A stretch of 64,000 nt of DNA, from the NCBI RefSeq assembly GCF_022174665.1, contig NZ_CP076562.1, forward strand, positions 2,806,525 through 2,870,524. Direction: 5' to 3'. Shown here piece after piece: positions 53,377-61,746 of this stretch. Origin of the DNA: Eubacterium sp. MSJ-33. GTDB lineage: Bacteria; Bacillota; Clostridia; Lachnospirales; Lachnospiraceae. A model generated the notes under the pieces. The model saw nothing but the letters and a program-made list of their open reading frames with translations, was not told where the DNA came from and made no database searches. A program made the position numbers and the translations under genes. Position 1 is the first letter of the stretch. Every line of letters begins with the position of its first letter.

Positions 53377-53514
53377 ATGATTTGTAAATATTGTAATGCA
53401 TAAATTGATAACAATGAAAGGATTTGCCCTAACTGTGGTAAATTATTGCAGAATGTAGAGATTCATACCTTGCCAAGAAAGGGTATCGAGAGGCAGTTGT
53501 GCCACAGATGAACT
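53377..53514 (+). pseudogene. Zinc-ribbon protein gene with an early nonsense codon
   Basis: Behind a good AAAAGGAGAT/GGGGGG ribosome-binding region, ATG 53377 opens MICKYCNA, followed by TAA (53401-53403), then in the same frame IDNNERICPNCGKLLQNVE. CKYC and CPNC together are the zinc ribbon that opens many bacterial membrane proteins. The frame ends after about 45 codons, so the gene is both interrupted and truncated. Confidence 0.65.
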
Positions 53515-53600
53515 ATATTATTATTTTTGATGTGAGAGAAGATGTTGTAAATGTAGTTGGTATTTTCCATCAGTTAGAGAATTATCAAAATAAATTGTAA
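53454..53600 (+). pseudogene. Remnant of a RelE/ParE-type toxin C-terminus
   Basis: A frame overlapping the zinc-ribbon remnant reads RDSYLAKKGYREAVV, then YIIIFDVREDVVNVVGIFHQ and ENYQNKL before TAA. The pattern KGYR-x-YIIFY-V-V-I-h-h-Y-LL is the second half of RelE/ParE toxins. The N-terminal half and any antitoxin are missing. The join to the zinc ribbon suggests a deletion between two former genes. Confidence 0.55.
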
Positions 53601-53667
53601 TATTTTAATATGAACGAAAGCATTTAATCCCAAATTTATTGTGTATTTTGAGAAGGGGGAGAAAAAG

Positions 53668-54372
53668 ATGTCATTAAAGCTAAAAGATGCAGATCCGGTA
53701 CAGCGTATGAAAGATATGCAGGAAGAATTAAAAGATCCTTCACTGGGGGAGTTCAGTGATTTGGAGCAGGATCCATATGTAATTGAAACAACAAGGATAA
53801 CTCCGATTGAGAAGCTTGTATATCAACCGGATGGAAAACTTACATCTTCATCGGATGGAAATCCATATATTATGACAGAGGAACAACAAGCACAGCTTTT
53901 CGGAGAAAATGCCGGTGACAAAGAGATTAGAAAAAAATTTGTCCGTAAAGAAGTGATGAGTGTTATGATTTTCGGATTGATTTTGCTATTCTTTGGGCTT
54001 GGAATGTCTGTGCATAATAAACTTTTTCTTAGAAAAGCAGATACGGTTCAAGGGGAGATAACTCGTATTTACCACCATAGATCAACAAACAAGGTGTATG
54101 TATCTTACGAAGTGAATGGGAAGTCTTATACCGGATTGTATCATGATGATAATGTTGGTGAGATAGAGGGACAAAAAGTAACGGTATACTATGATCCGGA
54201 AAACCCGAAGAAAATCGCAGATGGAAGAATCATTTCAAAGTATTGTGTGTTTTTTGTCGGTGTAGGCGCAGCTATGTTCCTGATTGGAGGCTATCTCGTA
54301 TTCTGGATGAATCAGAATCCGGATAAGGGGATGGAAAAATATGATAGGTTATTTCAGAATAGAGGAGAATAA
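53668..54372 (+). CDS. Membrane protein with DUF3592 domain
   Basis: 234 aa. The soluble N-terminal 95 residues are acidic and contain ADPVQRMKDMQEELKDPSLGEF. Membrane helices lie at about 103-122 and 193-215, with the DUF3592 strands between them (VQGEITRIYHHRSTNKVYVSYEVNGKSYTG and VTVYYDPENPKKI). ATG 53668 (MSLKLK) follows AAGGGGGA. Third DUF3592-like protein in the window (others at 24446 and 52915). Function unknown. Confidence 0.78.
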   Translation: MSLKLKDADPVQRMKDMQEELKDPSLGEFSDLEQDPYVIETTRITPIEKLVYQPDGKLTSSSDGNPYIMTEEQQAQLFGENAGDKEIRKKFVRKEVMSVMIFGLILLFFGLGMSVHNKLFLRKADTVQGEITRIYHHRSTNKVYVSYEVNGKSYTGLYHDDNVGEIEGQKVTVYYDPENPKKIADGRIISKYCVFFVGVGAAMFLIGGYLVFWMNQNPDKGMEKYDRLFQNRGE

Positions 54373-54380
54373 GCAAAATT

Positions 54381-54416
54381 ATAAGAAGAGGCACCTTAAC
54401 CGGTGCCTCTTCTTAT
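54381..54416. terminator. Perfect 15-bp hairpin after the DUF3592 gene
   Basis: ATAAGAAGAGGCACC (54381-54395) pairs perfectly with 54402-54416. There is no long T run beyond the stem, so termination is likely but not certain. It may also act on the minus-strand tRNA transcript. Confidence 0.7.
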
Positions 54417-54466
54417 ATAATACAACAAATTAATTTCAAAATGGTAGTATCTAAATAAAAACTAAA

Positions 54467-54537
54467 AGCAGGTAACGGGAATCGAACCCGCCTATCCAGC
54501 TTGGGAAGCTGGTGTTCTACCAATGAACTATACCTGC
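54467..54537 (-). tRNA. tRNA-Gly (anticodon CCC)
   Basis: 71 nt on the minus strand. Acceptor GCAGGTA pairs with TACCTGC, with discriminator U. The D-arm contains TTGGTAGAA, and the anticodon stem CCAGC/GCTGG encloses loop TTCCCAA with anticodon CCC. The T-arm is GCGGGTTCGATTCCCGT. CCA is not encoded. It reads GGG codons. Confidence 0.95.
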
Positions 54538-54546
54538 AATAAAGTA

Positions 54547-54575
54547 AATATAGTACAGACAGGCACGAAAGTCAA
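54547..54575 (-). promoter_or_regulatory. Promoter of the tRNA-Gly gene
   Basis: On the minus strand, TTGACT (54570-54575) and TATATT (54547-54552), 17-bp spacer, 9 bp before the tRNA 5' end. Confidence 0.7.
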
Positions 54576-54715
54576 GCACCGGATTGCTTAGGAGAATGTC
54601 TGATTGTAGCGGATTTTCAAGGAAATGCAACAAAAAGGGTTATTGTAAATCGCGGATTCCTATATTATAATATTCCATTATGCTGAAATCAGATCTGGAA
54701 GGAGTAAGTTAGGAA

Positions 54716-56206
54716 ATGTCTTTTAACAATAATACAAAGACAGATATTCAGATAAGAAGATTCACATTTCGGATTGTCATTGTGTTTTTGCTTGCCATAA
54801 CAGCTGCAACAGGAACTATCACTTTGATCCTGACAAGAAAATCCTCCCGGGAAATGAAATCAAAGGTTGTAAAACTGATACAGGCAAACACCCAATTGCA
54901 GATATCAAATCTCAATCAGTATCTGGGAAGAATCGAAGATACCGCAGCATTGCTGTTCTCGGACGATGTCTATTGTGAGTATGATGCAACGAAAGAGGGG
55001 CAGGATGCATTCGAGAAGATACAGCAGGAAACAGCGATTGAAAAACGTTTGCAGGATATTAATATTCTTCAGAACTTCTCTGATTTTGGAATTGTTTACG
55101 CAGATGATTCATCGCTTGGTGCAATATCAAATACGACGCTTGGACTGTTCCCGGATGGTGGACTTTATGCGTATCTGGAAGGGCATATTACAGACGAGAG
55201 AAAAGAGTCCGGCTGGTTTTTCGATTATGAGCGTTGTTATGACCGGCTGTATTACGTAAAAAAGTTGAATGAGCATGCAATCATTGTGGCAGCATTTTAT
55301 AGCTGGGAACTGAGCCAGTCTTTTACAGATATGGAGGATGTGCCGGGGATGCAGAGCTATCTTGTGGATTCGGCGCATTCGATCGTCTATGCTGAATCAG
55401 GAGAGATACTTGGACGGAATGCTGAAGATGTCTGGAACGATCTGCCGGATGGATATAGCAATTACTGGATTATAGACGACAAAGAAGTTGTAGTAGTTGG
55501 AACCTGCAGGAACGACTGGCAGGTAATATGTGTGGCTCCGGAGAACGTGTTATTTGCAGAACAGGTCAGAATCAACCAGTTTGCCATAATTGTATATATT
55601 ATTATGCTTGTGGTTGCCGTGTCAGCGGCAGGAATCCTGTATTCACAGGTGGCAGTAAAGGATGGCGTGCTTTCGCAGATCAGGCAGAAAGCAGATTACG
55701 ATCAGCTGACAAATGTGTTGAACAAGCAATCATTCCGTGATCTGATAGATACAAAGCTTGGACATGCAGGGGAAGGAACCAAGCATATCTGCATGATGCT
55801 GGATATGGATAATTTTAAGATGGTAAATGATACATATGGGCATCAGGAAGGGGATAAATTTCTTAAGAAATCCGTAGCAATCTTCCGGGAAACTCTTGGA
55901 ACACAGGCAATTATCGGACGTATGGGCGGAGATGAGTTTGCGGTGTATATTCCGTATGAACATGAGGAGGAGACCGTTATACGGGAGGAGGTTGCCCGGA
56001 GGCTGGATGCACTTTTGGCTGCATTTCATAAGCAGTTTGATACACAATATGAATCGTGTAAAGTCTCACTTTCAGCAGGAATCTGTCTGATAATTGCGGG
56101 AGATGGAATGAAACCTGGATTCGAGGGAGCTTATCAGATGGCGGATCGTGCGCTATACGTATCAAAAGAAAACGGAAAACATCAGTACAATTGGTATGAG
56201 GATTAA
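54716..56206 (+). CDS. Membrane diguanylate cyclase (GGDEF) with extracellular sensor
   Basis: 496 aa. Membrane helix 1 at about 17-37, an extracellular region of some 240 residues (Cache-like by layout), membrane helix 2 at about 285-305, then a GGDEF domain: DQLTNVLNKQSFRDLID, LDMDNFKMVNDTYGHQEGD and the active-site loop GRMGGDEFAVY near residue 400. The upstream RxxD inhibitory site is not seen. Makes cyclic di-GMP in response to an external signal. The following gene, a sugar-type binding lipoprotein, starts within 20 nt of its stop. Confidence 0.92.
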   Translation: MSFNNNTKTDIQIRRFTFRIVIVFLLAITAATGTITLILTRKSSREMKSKVVKLIQANTQLQISNLNQYLGRIEDTAALLFSDDVYCEYDATKEGQDAFEKIQQETAIEKRLQDINILQNFSDFGIVYADDSSLGAISNTTLGLFPDGGLYAYLEGHITDERKESGWFFDYERCYDRLYYVKKLNEHAIIVAAFYSWELSQSFTDMEDVPGMQSYLVDSAHSIVYAESGEILGRNAEDVWNDLPDGYSNYWIIDDKEVVVVGTCRNDWQVICVAPENVLFAEQVRINQFAIIVYIIMLVVAVSAAGILYSQVAVKDGVLSQIRQKADYDQLTNVLNKQSFRDLIDTKLGHAGEGTKHICMMLDMDNFKMVNDTYGHQEGDKFLKKSVAIFRETLGTQAIIGRMGGDEFAVYIPYEHEEETVIREEVARRLDALLAAFHKQFDTQYESCKVSLSAGICLIIAGDGMKPGFEGAYQMADRALYVSKENGKHQYNWYED

Positions 56207-56224
56207 TTGGCAGACATGAGGTAC

Positions 56225-57487
56225 ATGGGAAAAATGAAAAATAAATATCGTGGGATCGGCATCTGTCTTGTTTTATGTATGATTTTCTTATCCGGTTGTT
56301 CCGGAAAAAGTAAACCGGTAGTCTACGAATCTACAACGGAGATTACCTACTCCTGGTGGGGAAATGATGACCGGCATCAGTACACACTACAGGCGTTGGA
56401 TATATTTACAGAGCAAAACCAGGGACAGATAGAGGTACAGGCAAAATACGGAAGCTGGGGAGGATACGAGAACAAAATGCATATTTATATGCGCTCCCAC
56501 AATGCACCGGATGTGATGCAGATTAATTATGCGTGGCTGTCGGAATATGTAGATGAAGAAAATGGCTTTTATAACTTGTATGATCTGAAAGACATCATTC
56601 ACCTGGAGAATTACACTCCGGAGGAGCTTGCTTATGGGGAAGTGGACGGAAAACTGTATGCTGTTCCGATTTCATTTAACACACCAATGTTTTATTTTAA
56701 TAAGACGCTTTACACATCGTATGGACTAGAAATCCCGAAGACGTGGGATGACCTTTTTGCAGCGGCTAAGGTTATGAGCCGGGATGGAATCTATCCACTG
56801 GGAACGACAAAAAAACAACTCTTTCTGATGCTGGTCGCATATCTTGAACAGATAACGGGAAGGGAGTCCGTGAAAGCAGATGGGTCATTGCAGCTGACGA
56901 AAGAGGATATTGCATTTATGCTTGATTTCTACAAGCGTCTGATTGATGAAGATGTGTTGATGCCAATTGACTCCTTTAATCGAAATGCATTTTCAACAGG
57001 AAAGGCAGCGGGAACGCTTGCGTGGATCAGTGATGCAGCAAATTATTGTACACCATTGGAAGAGAACGGTGCGGAGGTTATTGTAGGCGATTATCTGCAG
57101 GATGCGGATGCGAAGAAATTCGGATGGTGTGTAAAACCGGCTACGATGTATGCTATCAGCTCAACAACGGAGTATCCGGAGGAAGCGGCAAAGCTTCTGG
57201 AGTTTCTGCTTAATAGCAGGGATATGGCACAGTTGCAGGGAACCGAAAAAGGTATTCCAATCAGTGACGCGGCAAAGACAGCACTGCAGGAAACACAAAA
57301 GCTCAGCGGTTATGAGAAACAGGCAGATGACATGCGTGAAAATTACGCAGACCGGCTGGAGATATTGCAGCCGGTATTGGAGAATGAAAGTGTCTATGAT
57401 GGATTTAAGGTCAATTCGGACTATTATATCTATGATAAGCTTTCTGAAGATGAAGTAGTAGAAAAAATATATGAGGCGGTTTACTGA
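56225..57487 (+). CDS. Extracellular solute-binding lipoprotein (family 1, sugar type)
   Basis: 420 aa. Signal peptide with lipobox LSGCSGK. The mature part is a family 1 binding protein: YSWWGNDDRHQYTLQALDIF, NAPDVMQINYAWLSEY, KLYAVPISFNTPMFYFNK and PKTWDDLFAAAKVM. No permease or ATPase is nearby. Directly follows a diguanylate cyclase, so it may act as an external sugar sensor for that enzyme. Several starts are possible; 56225 has GAGG close upstream, 56216 and 56234 are alternatives. Confidence 0.88.
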   Translation: MGKMKNKYRGIGICLVLCMIFLSGCSGKSKPVVYESTTEITYSWWGNDDRHQYTLQALDIFTEQNQGQIEVQAKYGSWGGYENKMHIYMRSHNAPDVMQINYAWLSEYVDEENGFYNLYDLKDIIHLENYTPEELAYGEVDGKLYAVPISFNTPMFYFNKTLYTSYGLEIPKTWDDLFAAAKVMSRDGIYPLGTTKKQLFLMLVAYLEQITGRESVKADGSLQLTKEDIAFMLDFYKRLIDEDVLMPIDSFNRNAFSTGKAAGTLAWISDAANYCTPLEENGAEVIVGDYLQDADAKKFGWCVKPATMYAISSTTEYPEEAAKLLEFLLNSRDMAQLQGTEKGIPISDAAKTALQETQKLSGYEKQADDMRENYADRLEILQPVLENESVYDGFKVNSDYYIYDKLSEDEVVEKIYEAVY

Positions 57488-57550
57488 TATCATGGAAATC
57501 AATATAGAGTGATTTCATGGATTGTTACAGAAGAATACAGAGAAGGAAGG

Positions 57551-58036
57551 ATGAACAAAGTGGCATATAAAAGCGTAGATGAGTTAGAACATTTCCGATT
57601 TGACGATTGTCAGATCGACACATTTACAGTGACAGAAAACGGTGTGGAGCTTATGGTGGAAGCACTGATTGTAAAGGCGGATAACAGCCAGAATACAAAT
57701 TATACCGAGAGTTATGCAGGCACGACGAAGATTCGTATCTCAGATGGAAAGCTGATCCGGTGTGTGCGTGATGGCTACAAGTATTATGATGCAAATGATG
57801 TGCTGCAGTCGGAGGTTCCTGACTACGAGCTTTCCGTGGTGGAGACAGCAGAATTTCCAAAGAGTTGCGCGGGGGCATATCTCTTTGAGATGAAGCAGGA
57901 TGTGGATGGATACGTGCTTGGAATCGAATTTGTGGATCCGGAAGATCAGACTGTCGGTAATTCTTATCAGGTTTATGTGACAGGCACGCAGGTTGCGGTG
58001 CTGTGGGAACAATATATGAACCGGGTGCAGTCATAA
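57551..58036 (+). CDS. Conserved protein of unknown function
   Basis: 161 aa, soluble and acidic, no signal peptide. Strand-rich pattern: YKSVDELEHFRFDDCQIDTF, ENGVELMVEALIVKAD, DGKLIRCVRDGYKYYDANDV and YQVYVTGTQVAVLWEQYM. I recognise no family with confidence. Start 57551 (MNKVAYK), with AGAAGGAAGG directly upstream. Follows the binding-protein gene by 63 nt and could share its transcript. Confidence 0.7.
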   Translation: MNKVAYKSVDELEHFRFDDCQIDTFTVTENGVELMVEALIVKADNSQNTNYTESYAGTTKIRISDGKLIRCVRDGYKYYDANDVLQSEVPDYELSVVETAEFPKSCAGAYLFEMKQDVDGYVLGIEFVDPEDQTVGNSYQVYVTGTQVAVLWEQYMNRVQS

Positions 58037-58161
58037 TGCAGACGGAAATACCGGTGAGATGATTATTCCCAATAAAGATACTGTGCAGGTAAGTCGTTTC
58101 AAGTATTGAAAATGTAGAAAATTTTGCTTTTATTTTAGAAAAGATGTAGCAAAATTCATAA

Positions 58162-58216
58162 TTGACAATTAAAAAAGTATAAGTATAATATTGGTAGTAC
58201 CAAAGTGGTGCTACCA
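58162..58216 (+). promoter_or_regulatory. lrgAB promoter with two FadR/GntR-type operators
   Basis: TTGACA (58162-58167) and TATAAT (58184-58189), 16-bp spacer. Directly downstream are TGGTAGTACCA (58192-58202) and TGGTGCTACCA (58206-58216). Both fit the FadR-subfamily consensus TNGTNNNACNA, 14 bp apart centre to centre. A FadR-type GntR gene ends this cluster at 60902. Confidence 0.72.
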
Positions 58217-58248
58217 ATTTGCTTTTTATAGGAGTTAAGAGAATCATT

Positions 58249-58626
58249 ATGAAATACTTACGACAGTTTTTGCTAATCTTGTTTATCTCCTTTTTAGGAG
58301 AGTTGTTAAAATACTTCCTGCCATTGCCGATTCCGGCGAGCATCTACGGCATGGTGATTTTATTTATCGGATTGCTCAGTGGGATCATTAAGCTGGATGC
58401 GGTAAAGGATGTCGGGAAATTCCTGATCGAGATCATGCCGGTCATGTTTATACCGGCAGGGGTTGGTCTGATGGCATCATGGGGGACATTGAAACCGGTG
58501 TTAGTACCGGTCAGTGTGATCACGGTTGTAGCACTCGTTGCGGTTATGGGTGCAACCGGACGTGTATCCCAATGTGTGATCAAGAAATCCAAAGCAAAAG
58601 AAAAGGCAAAGGAGCAGGAGATATGA
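58249..58626 (+). CDS. lrgA: CidA/LrgA-family holin-like protein
   Basis: 125 aa, four membrane helices and a Lys/Glu-rich tail. ELLKYFLPLPIPASIYGMVILF and MPVMFIPAGVGLMASW are CidA/LrgA signatures. Works with LrgB in murein-hydrolase control and, in several Firmicutes, pyruvate transport. Start 58249 (MKYLRQ); the upstream in-frame TTG lies inside the leader. Stop and lrgB start overlap as ATGA. Under a promoter carrying two GntR-type sites. Confidence 0.9.
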   Translation: MKYLRQFLLILFISFLGELLKYFLPLPIPASIYGMVILFIGLLSGIIKLDAVKDVGKFLIEIMPVMFIPAGVGLMASWGTLKPVLVPVSVITVVALVAVMGATGRVSQCVIKKSKAKEKAKEQEI

Positions 58627-59315
58627 AAGAGTTATTCCAGACGTCCATGTTCGCAGGCGTGACACTCAGTCTGCTTGCATATCTGGCAGGTTTATTATTA
58701 AAGAAAAAGTTTAAGCTTGGAATCTTCAATCCATTGCTTATCTCGATAATCCTTACGATCATCGTGCTTGTATGTGCGCATATTGATTATGACACGTACA
58801 ACAAGGGTGCCGTGTATTTAAGCTGGTTTCTGACACCGGCTACGGTCTGCCTGGCAATTCCGCTGTATGAGCAGTGGCAGTTACTAAAGCGGAATGTCAA
58901 AGCCGTGATGCTTGGAATCACGGCAGGCGTACTTACGAGTCTGACGACGGTATTTGTACTGTCGAAGCTCATGGGACTTACCCATCAGGAATATGTCACG
59001 ATGCTTCCGAAGTCCATTACGACAGCCATCGGTATGGGAGTATCGGAAGAACTTGGCGGTTATGTGACGATTACGGTTGCGGTTATCGTTGTAACAGGTG
59101 TGATTGGCAACATCCTAGGCGAGTTCATATGTAAGCTCTTCCGTATTACGGAACCAATCTCCAAGGGACTTGCACTTGGGTCTTCATCCCATGCAATCGG
59201 TACAGCCAAGGCAATCGAGATGGGTGAAGTGGAAGGTGCGATGAGCAGTCTGGCAATCGCCGTCACCGGAATCCTGACCGTTGTACTCGCATCTGTCTAC
59301 GCGAATTTCATGTAA
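58623..59315 (+). CDS. lrgB: LrgB-family membrane protein
   Basis: 230 aa, about eight membrane helices. FNPLLISIILTIIVL, LTPATVCLAIPLYEQ, PKSITTAIGMGVSEELGG and GLALGSSSHAIGTAKAIEMGE are LrgB signatures. Partner of LrgA through a 4-nt ATGA overlap. Likely part of a pyruvate/small-acid uptake or autolysis-modulating system. Confidence 0.94.
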   Translation: MKELFQTSMFAGVTLSLLAYLAGLLLKKKFKLGIFNPLLISIILTIIVLVCAHIDYDTYNKGAVYLSWFLTPATVCLAIPLYEQWQLLKRNVKAVMLGITAGVLTSLTTVFVLSKLMGLTHQEYVTMLPKSITTAIGMGVSEELGGYVTITVAVIVVTGVIGNILGEFICKLFRITEPISKGLALGSSSHAIGTAKAIEMGEVEGAMSSLAIAVTGILTVVLASVYANFM

Positions 59316-59370
59316 GGAAGGCAAAAGGATATAATTGATAATTACACGTCAAGGATTATGAATGTGAAAT

Positions 59371-59604
59371 GCATATATTTTAATATTAATTCGTGAAATA
59401 TGCATATGTTTGAAACTTAGAAGTTCTTAGTGTTCTGTGAGTTATTCAGCAATGTTTGAACACGATGTTCAAACAAGCCGCCACTGAGCCATGGATGGCG
59501 AATTGGCGGTGGTTGCGTGAGAAAATGATGTGTATATCAGAACAGTTAGAACTTCTTAGTTTCAATACATCGCATATGAAATGAAATAATATTAAAATAT
59601 ATGT
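59371..59604 (+). repeat. Cloverleaf inverted-repeat element, copy 2
   Basis: Second copy of the element at 16203-16482, in the same orientation relative to the downstream gene. Outer arms 59371-59388/59587-59604 pair at 17/18 although their sequence differs from copy 1. Core 59447-59517 matches the copy 1 core (16302-16372) at 69 of 71 positions. The inner arms keep pairing through two compensatory AA/TT to TT/AA changes. Fills the gap between lrgB and the cytidylate-kinase-like gene. Confidence 0.85.
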
Positions 59605-59643
59605 ATCACAACATATGCAATTAGGAATTAGGAGGTGTTCGTT

Positions 59644-60216
59644 ATGATTATTACGATAGGTAGAAAATGTGGCTGCTGCGGCGACGAGATCGGTCATGCG
59701 TTGGAACAGATCTATCATATTCCATTTTATGATCGGTCGGTCATCTCAGAGCTTGCAAAAGGGTATGGAATGTATGACCGGTATCCGGATTTCTATGGGG
59801 AAACCCCGATGGATACACTGATGTACACGATATCCCAGACAGAGAGCGAAAGTGTGTTTTATGAGACACCGAAGAAAGCATTGACCGGAATCCTGGAGGG
59901 AAAAAACTGTATTATTTTAGGTCGATGTGGTGATTATGTATTTAAGGACCGGAAGGATAAGCTTGCAATCTTCCTGACCGGGGATGATGCGATGCGGATC
60001 GAGTCGATCGCGAAGAAGCATGGAATCCCGGAGCGCCAGGCGAAGAAGCTTGTACAGACAACCGATGAACGCCGGGCGGCATACCACAAATATTATACCG
60101 GGGAGACATGGGGCATGGCAGAAAACTATGACCTGTGCCTGAATGTCTCGAAGCTTGGTACGGCAGGTACGATCGCAATGATTGAGCAATATATCAGACA
60201 GACTGGGTTAGAGTAG
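59644..60216 (+). CDS. Cytidylate-kinase-like protein
   Basis: 190 aa. The family pattern is visible: MIITIGRKCGCCGDEIGHAL in place of a classic P-loop, FYDRSVISELAKGYG, and GRCGDYVFKDRKDKLAIFLTGDDAMRIE followed by TTDERRAAYHKYYTGETWG. These AAK-type proteins are common in Clostridia, where the substrate is unproven. Start 59644, with GGAGGTG upstream. Preceded by the cloverleaf element, followed 11 nt later by the GntR gene. Confidence 0.85.
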   Translation: MIITIGRKCGCCGDEIGHALEQIYHIPFYDRSVISELAKGYGMYDRYPDFYGETPMDTLMYTISQTESESVFYETPKKALTGILEGKNCIILGRCGDYVFKDRKDKLAIFLTGDDAMRIESIAKKHGIPERQAKKLVQTTDERRAAYHKYYTGETWGMAENYDLCLNVSKLGTAGTIAMIEQYIRQTGLE

Positions 60217-60227
60217 GTGATGAGAAA

Positions 60228-60902
60228 ATGGAGAAACAGACAACACAGGAATATGAAAAAGCAATCGCCTATATCATAGACCGGATCAAGGAAGGTTCCC
60301 TGCAGCTAGGCAGCAAGCTTCCGCCGGAACGAAGGATTGCCGAGGAGCTTGGCATCGGCAGAAATTCCATCCGGGAAGCAATCAGTATCCTGCATGGCAT
60401 GGGACTGATCGAACGGGTACAGGGTTCTGGCAATTATGTGTCAAAGCATGTGGGCGAGTCTATCCGCCAGTCGCTTACGGTGATGCTGGCACTCGGAACG
60501 ATTACGAAAGAGGAAATATTTGAATTCCGGCGGGTGATGGAGAAGGCAGTCTGCTCGAATCTGATTGTGAAAGGACTATCCTATGAATATGCGTCAATCT
60601 TAGAGACAAAACTGGAAGAGATGAAATTGTTCGATGGCAAAGATCTGACCGATGTGGACAAGGAGTTTCATGACACCCTGATTCACGCAACAGGAAATCA
60701 CCTGTGGGCAGTTTTGATGGAGGCGGTGACCGATGCATACCGGGATTGGATCAACTATGTAATCGAGCTTGCTGATGAACCGGTGCGGGCGAAACTACTG
60801 CAATGCCATGAAGACATTTACCAAAATCTCGTACAGAAAAATGAGCCTGCTATGCTTTTGGCAATTGACAGGCATTATGATTTGATAGAACAGATGGTTT
60901 AA
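60228..60902 (+). CDS. GntR-family regulator, FadR subfamily
   Basis: 224 aa. Winged HTH LQLGSKLPPERRIAEELGIGRNSIREAISILHGMGLIERVQGSGNYV (residues 25-71) and a helical FCD ligand domain with the metal-site pattern EFHDTLIHATGN. FadR-type regulators bind TNGTNNNACNA, matching two sites at the lrgAB promoter, so it probably controls lrgAB in response to a carboxylate such as lactate or pyruvate. The ligand is inference. Likely cotranscribed with the kinase-like gene. Confidence 0.9.
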   Translation: MEKQTTQEYEKAIAYIIDRIKEGSLQLGSKLPPERRIAEELGIGRNSIREAISILHGMGLIERVQGSGNYVSKHVGESIRQSLTVMLALGTITKEEIFEFRRVMEKAVCSNLIVKGLSYEYASILETKLEEMKLFDGKDLTDVDKEFHDTLIHATGNHLWAVLMEAVTDAYRDWINYVIELADEPVRAKLLQCHEDIYQNLVQKNEPAMLLAIDRHYDLIEQMV

Positions 60903-60923
60903 TTATGTTAAAAATGCTAAAAT

Positions 60924-60948
60924 AACAATCTGTTTGGGTTGTTTTTTT
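60924..60948 (+). terminator. Intrinsic terminator after the GntR gene
   Basis: AACAATC (60924-60930) pairs with GGTTGTT (60937-60943) with one G-U, followed by a run of seven T overlapping the stem end. Confidence 0.65.
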
Positions 60949-61036
60949 ATAGAAAAATACGTTTTACTTTCGACAAAAAAAGGTATACACTTTTCCTTGG
61001 GTAGAAAGGATAAAACGAGAAAAGGAGATGGTTTTT

Positions 61037-61726
61037 TTGGAAGATCTTGCAAAAGACCTGATGGAAGAACTGAACTGTGAGACCGTCTTTACGATTCCAA
61101 TCTTCGGTGGTATCGACGTATCGGAATCTGTGGTCGTAACATGGATTATCATGGCAGTGCTAGTTCTTGTGGCAATCATCCTGACAAGAAACATGAAGAT
61201 TGATCACATCAGCAAACGTCAGGCAATCGCAGAGACGATTGTTACAAAGCTGACCGGTATGGTGGAGGATATGATCGGACCGGAAGGAAAAGCATATGTC
61301 CCATATCTGACAACCGTATTGCTGTATATCGGTGTATCAAACATTATTGGGTTGTTTGGATTCAAGTCCCCAACGAAAGATTTAAATGTCACGATCGCAC
61401 TTGCGGTTATGAGCATCGTCTTAGTTGAGGCGGCAGGTATTTACCATCTGGGTGTGAAGAAGTGGCTGCATAAGTTCGTAGAACCGATTGCAATCGTTAC
61501 TCCGATCAATATTTTAGAGGTATTTACACGTCCATTGTCACTGTGCATGCGACTTTTTGGTAACGTGCTTGGTGCATTTGTAATTATGGAACTGATCAAG
61601 ATGGTTGTTCCGGTTGTTCTGCCGGCAGTCTTTTCTTTGTATTTTGATCTGTTTGATGGATTGTTGCAGGCATATGTATTTGTATTTTTGACATCACTGT
61701 ATATCAGTGAAGAGATTGAACAATAA
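61037..61726 (+). CDS. atpB: ATP synthase Fo subunit a
   Basis: 229 aa, five to six membrane helices. The essential Arg is in [17 protein letters not shown] near residue 180, and the C-terminal [16 protein letters not shown] is typical. Forms the ion half-channels against the c-ring. A TTG start at 61037 is preferred: AAAGGAG ends at 61027, so the ATG at 61028 has no spacing while the TTG is 9 nt away. First visible gene of the atp operon. Confidence 0.94.
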   Translation: MEDLAKDLMEELNCETVFTIPIFGGIDVSESVVVTWIIMAVLVLVAIILTRNMKIDHISKRQAIAETIVTKLTGMVEDMIGPEGKAYVPYLTTVLLYIGVSNIIGLFGFKSPTKDLNVTIALAVMSIVLVEAAGIYHLGVKKWLHKFVEPIAIVTPINILEVFTRPLSLCMRLFGNVLGAFVIMELIKMVVPVVLPAVFSLYFDLFDGLLQAYVFVFLTSLYISEEIEQ

Positions 61727-61746
61727 ACGAAAAGGAGATAATTAGT

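Noticed and set aside
53377..53600. Intact zinc-ribbon/toxin two-gene unit
   Set aside because: A TAA codon interrupts the zinc ribbon at codon 9 and the toxin frame lacks its N-terminal half and start.
61028..61036. ATG start for atpB
   Set aside because: The AAAGGAG site directly touches this ATG, leaving no spacing; the TTG nine bases after the site fits better.
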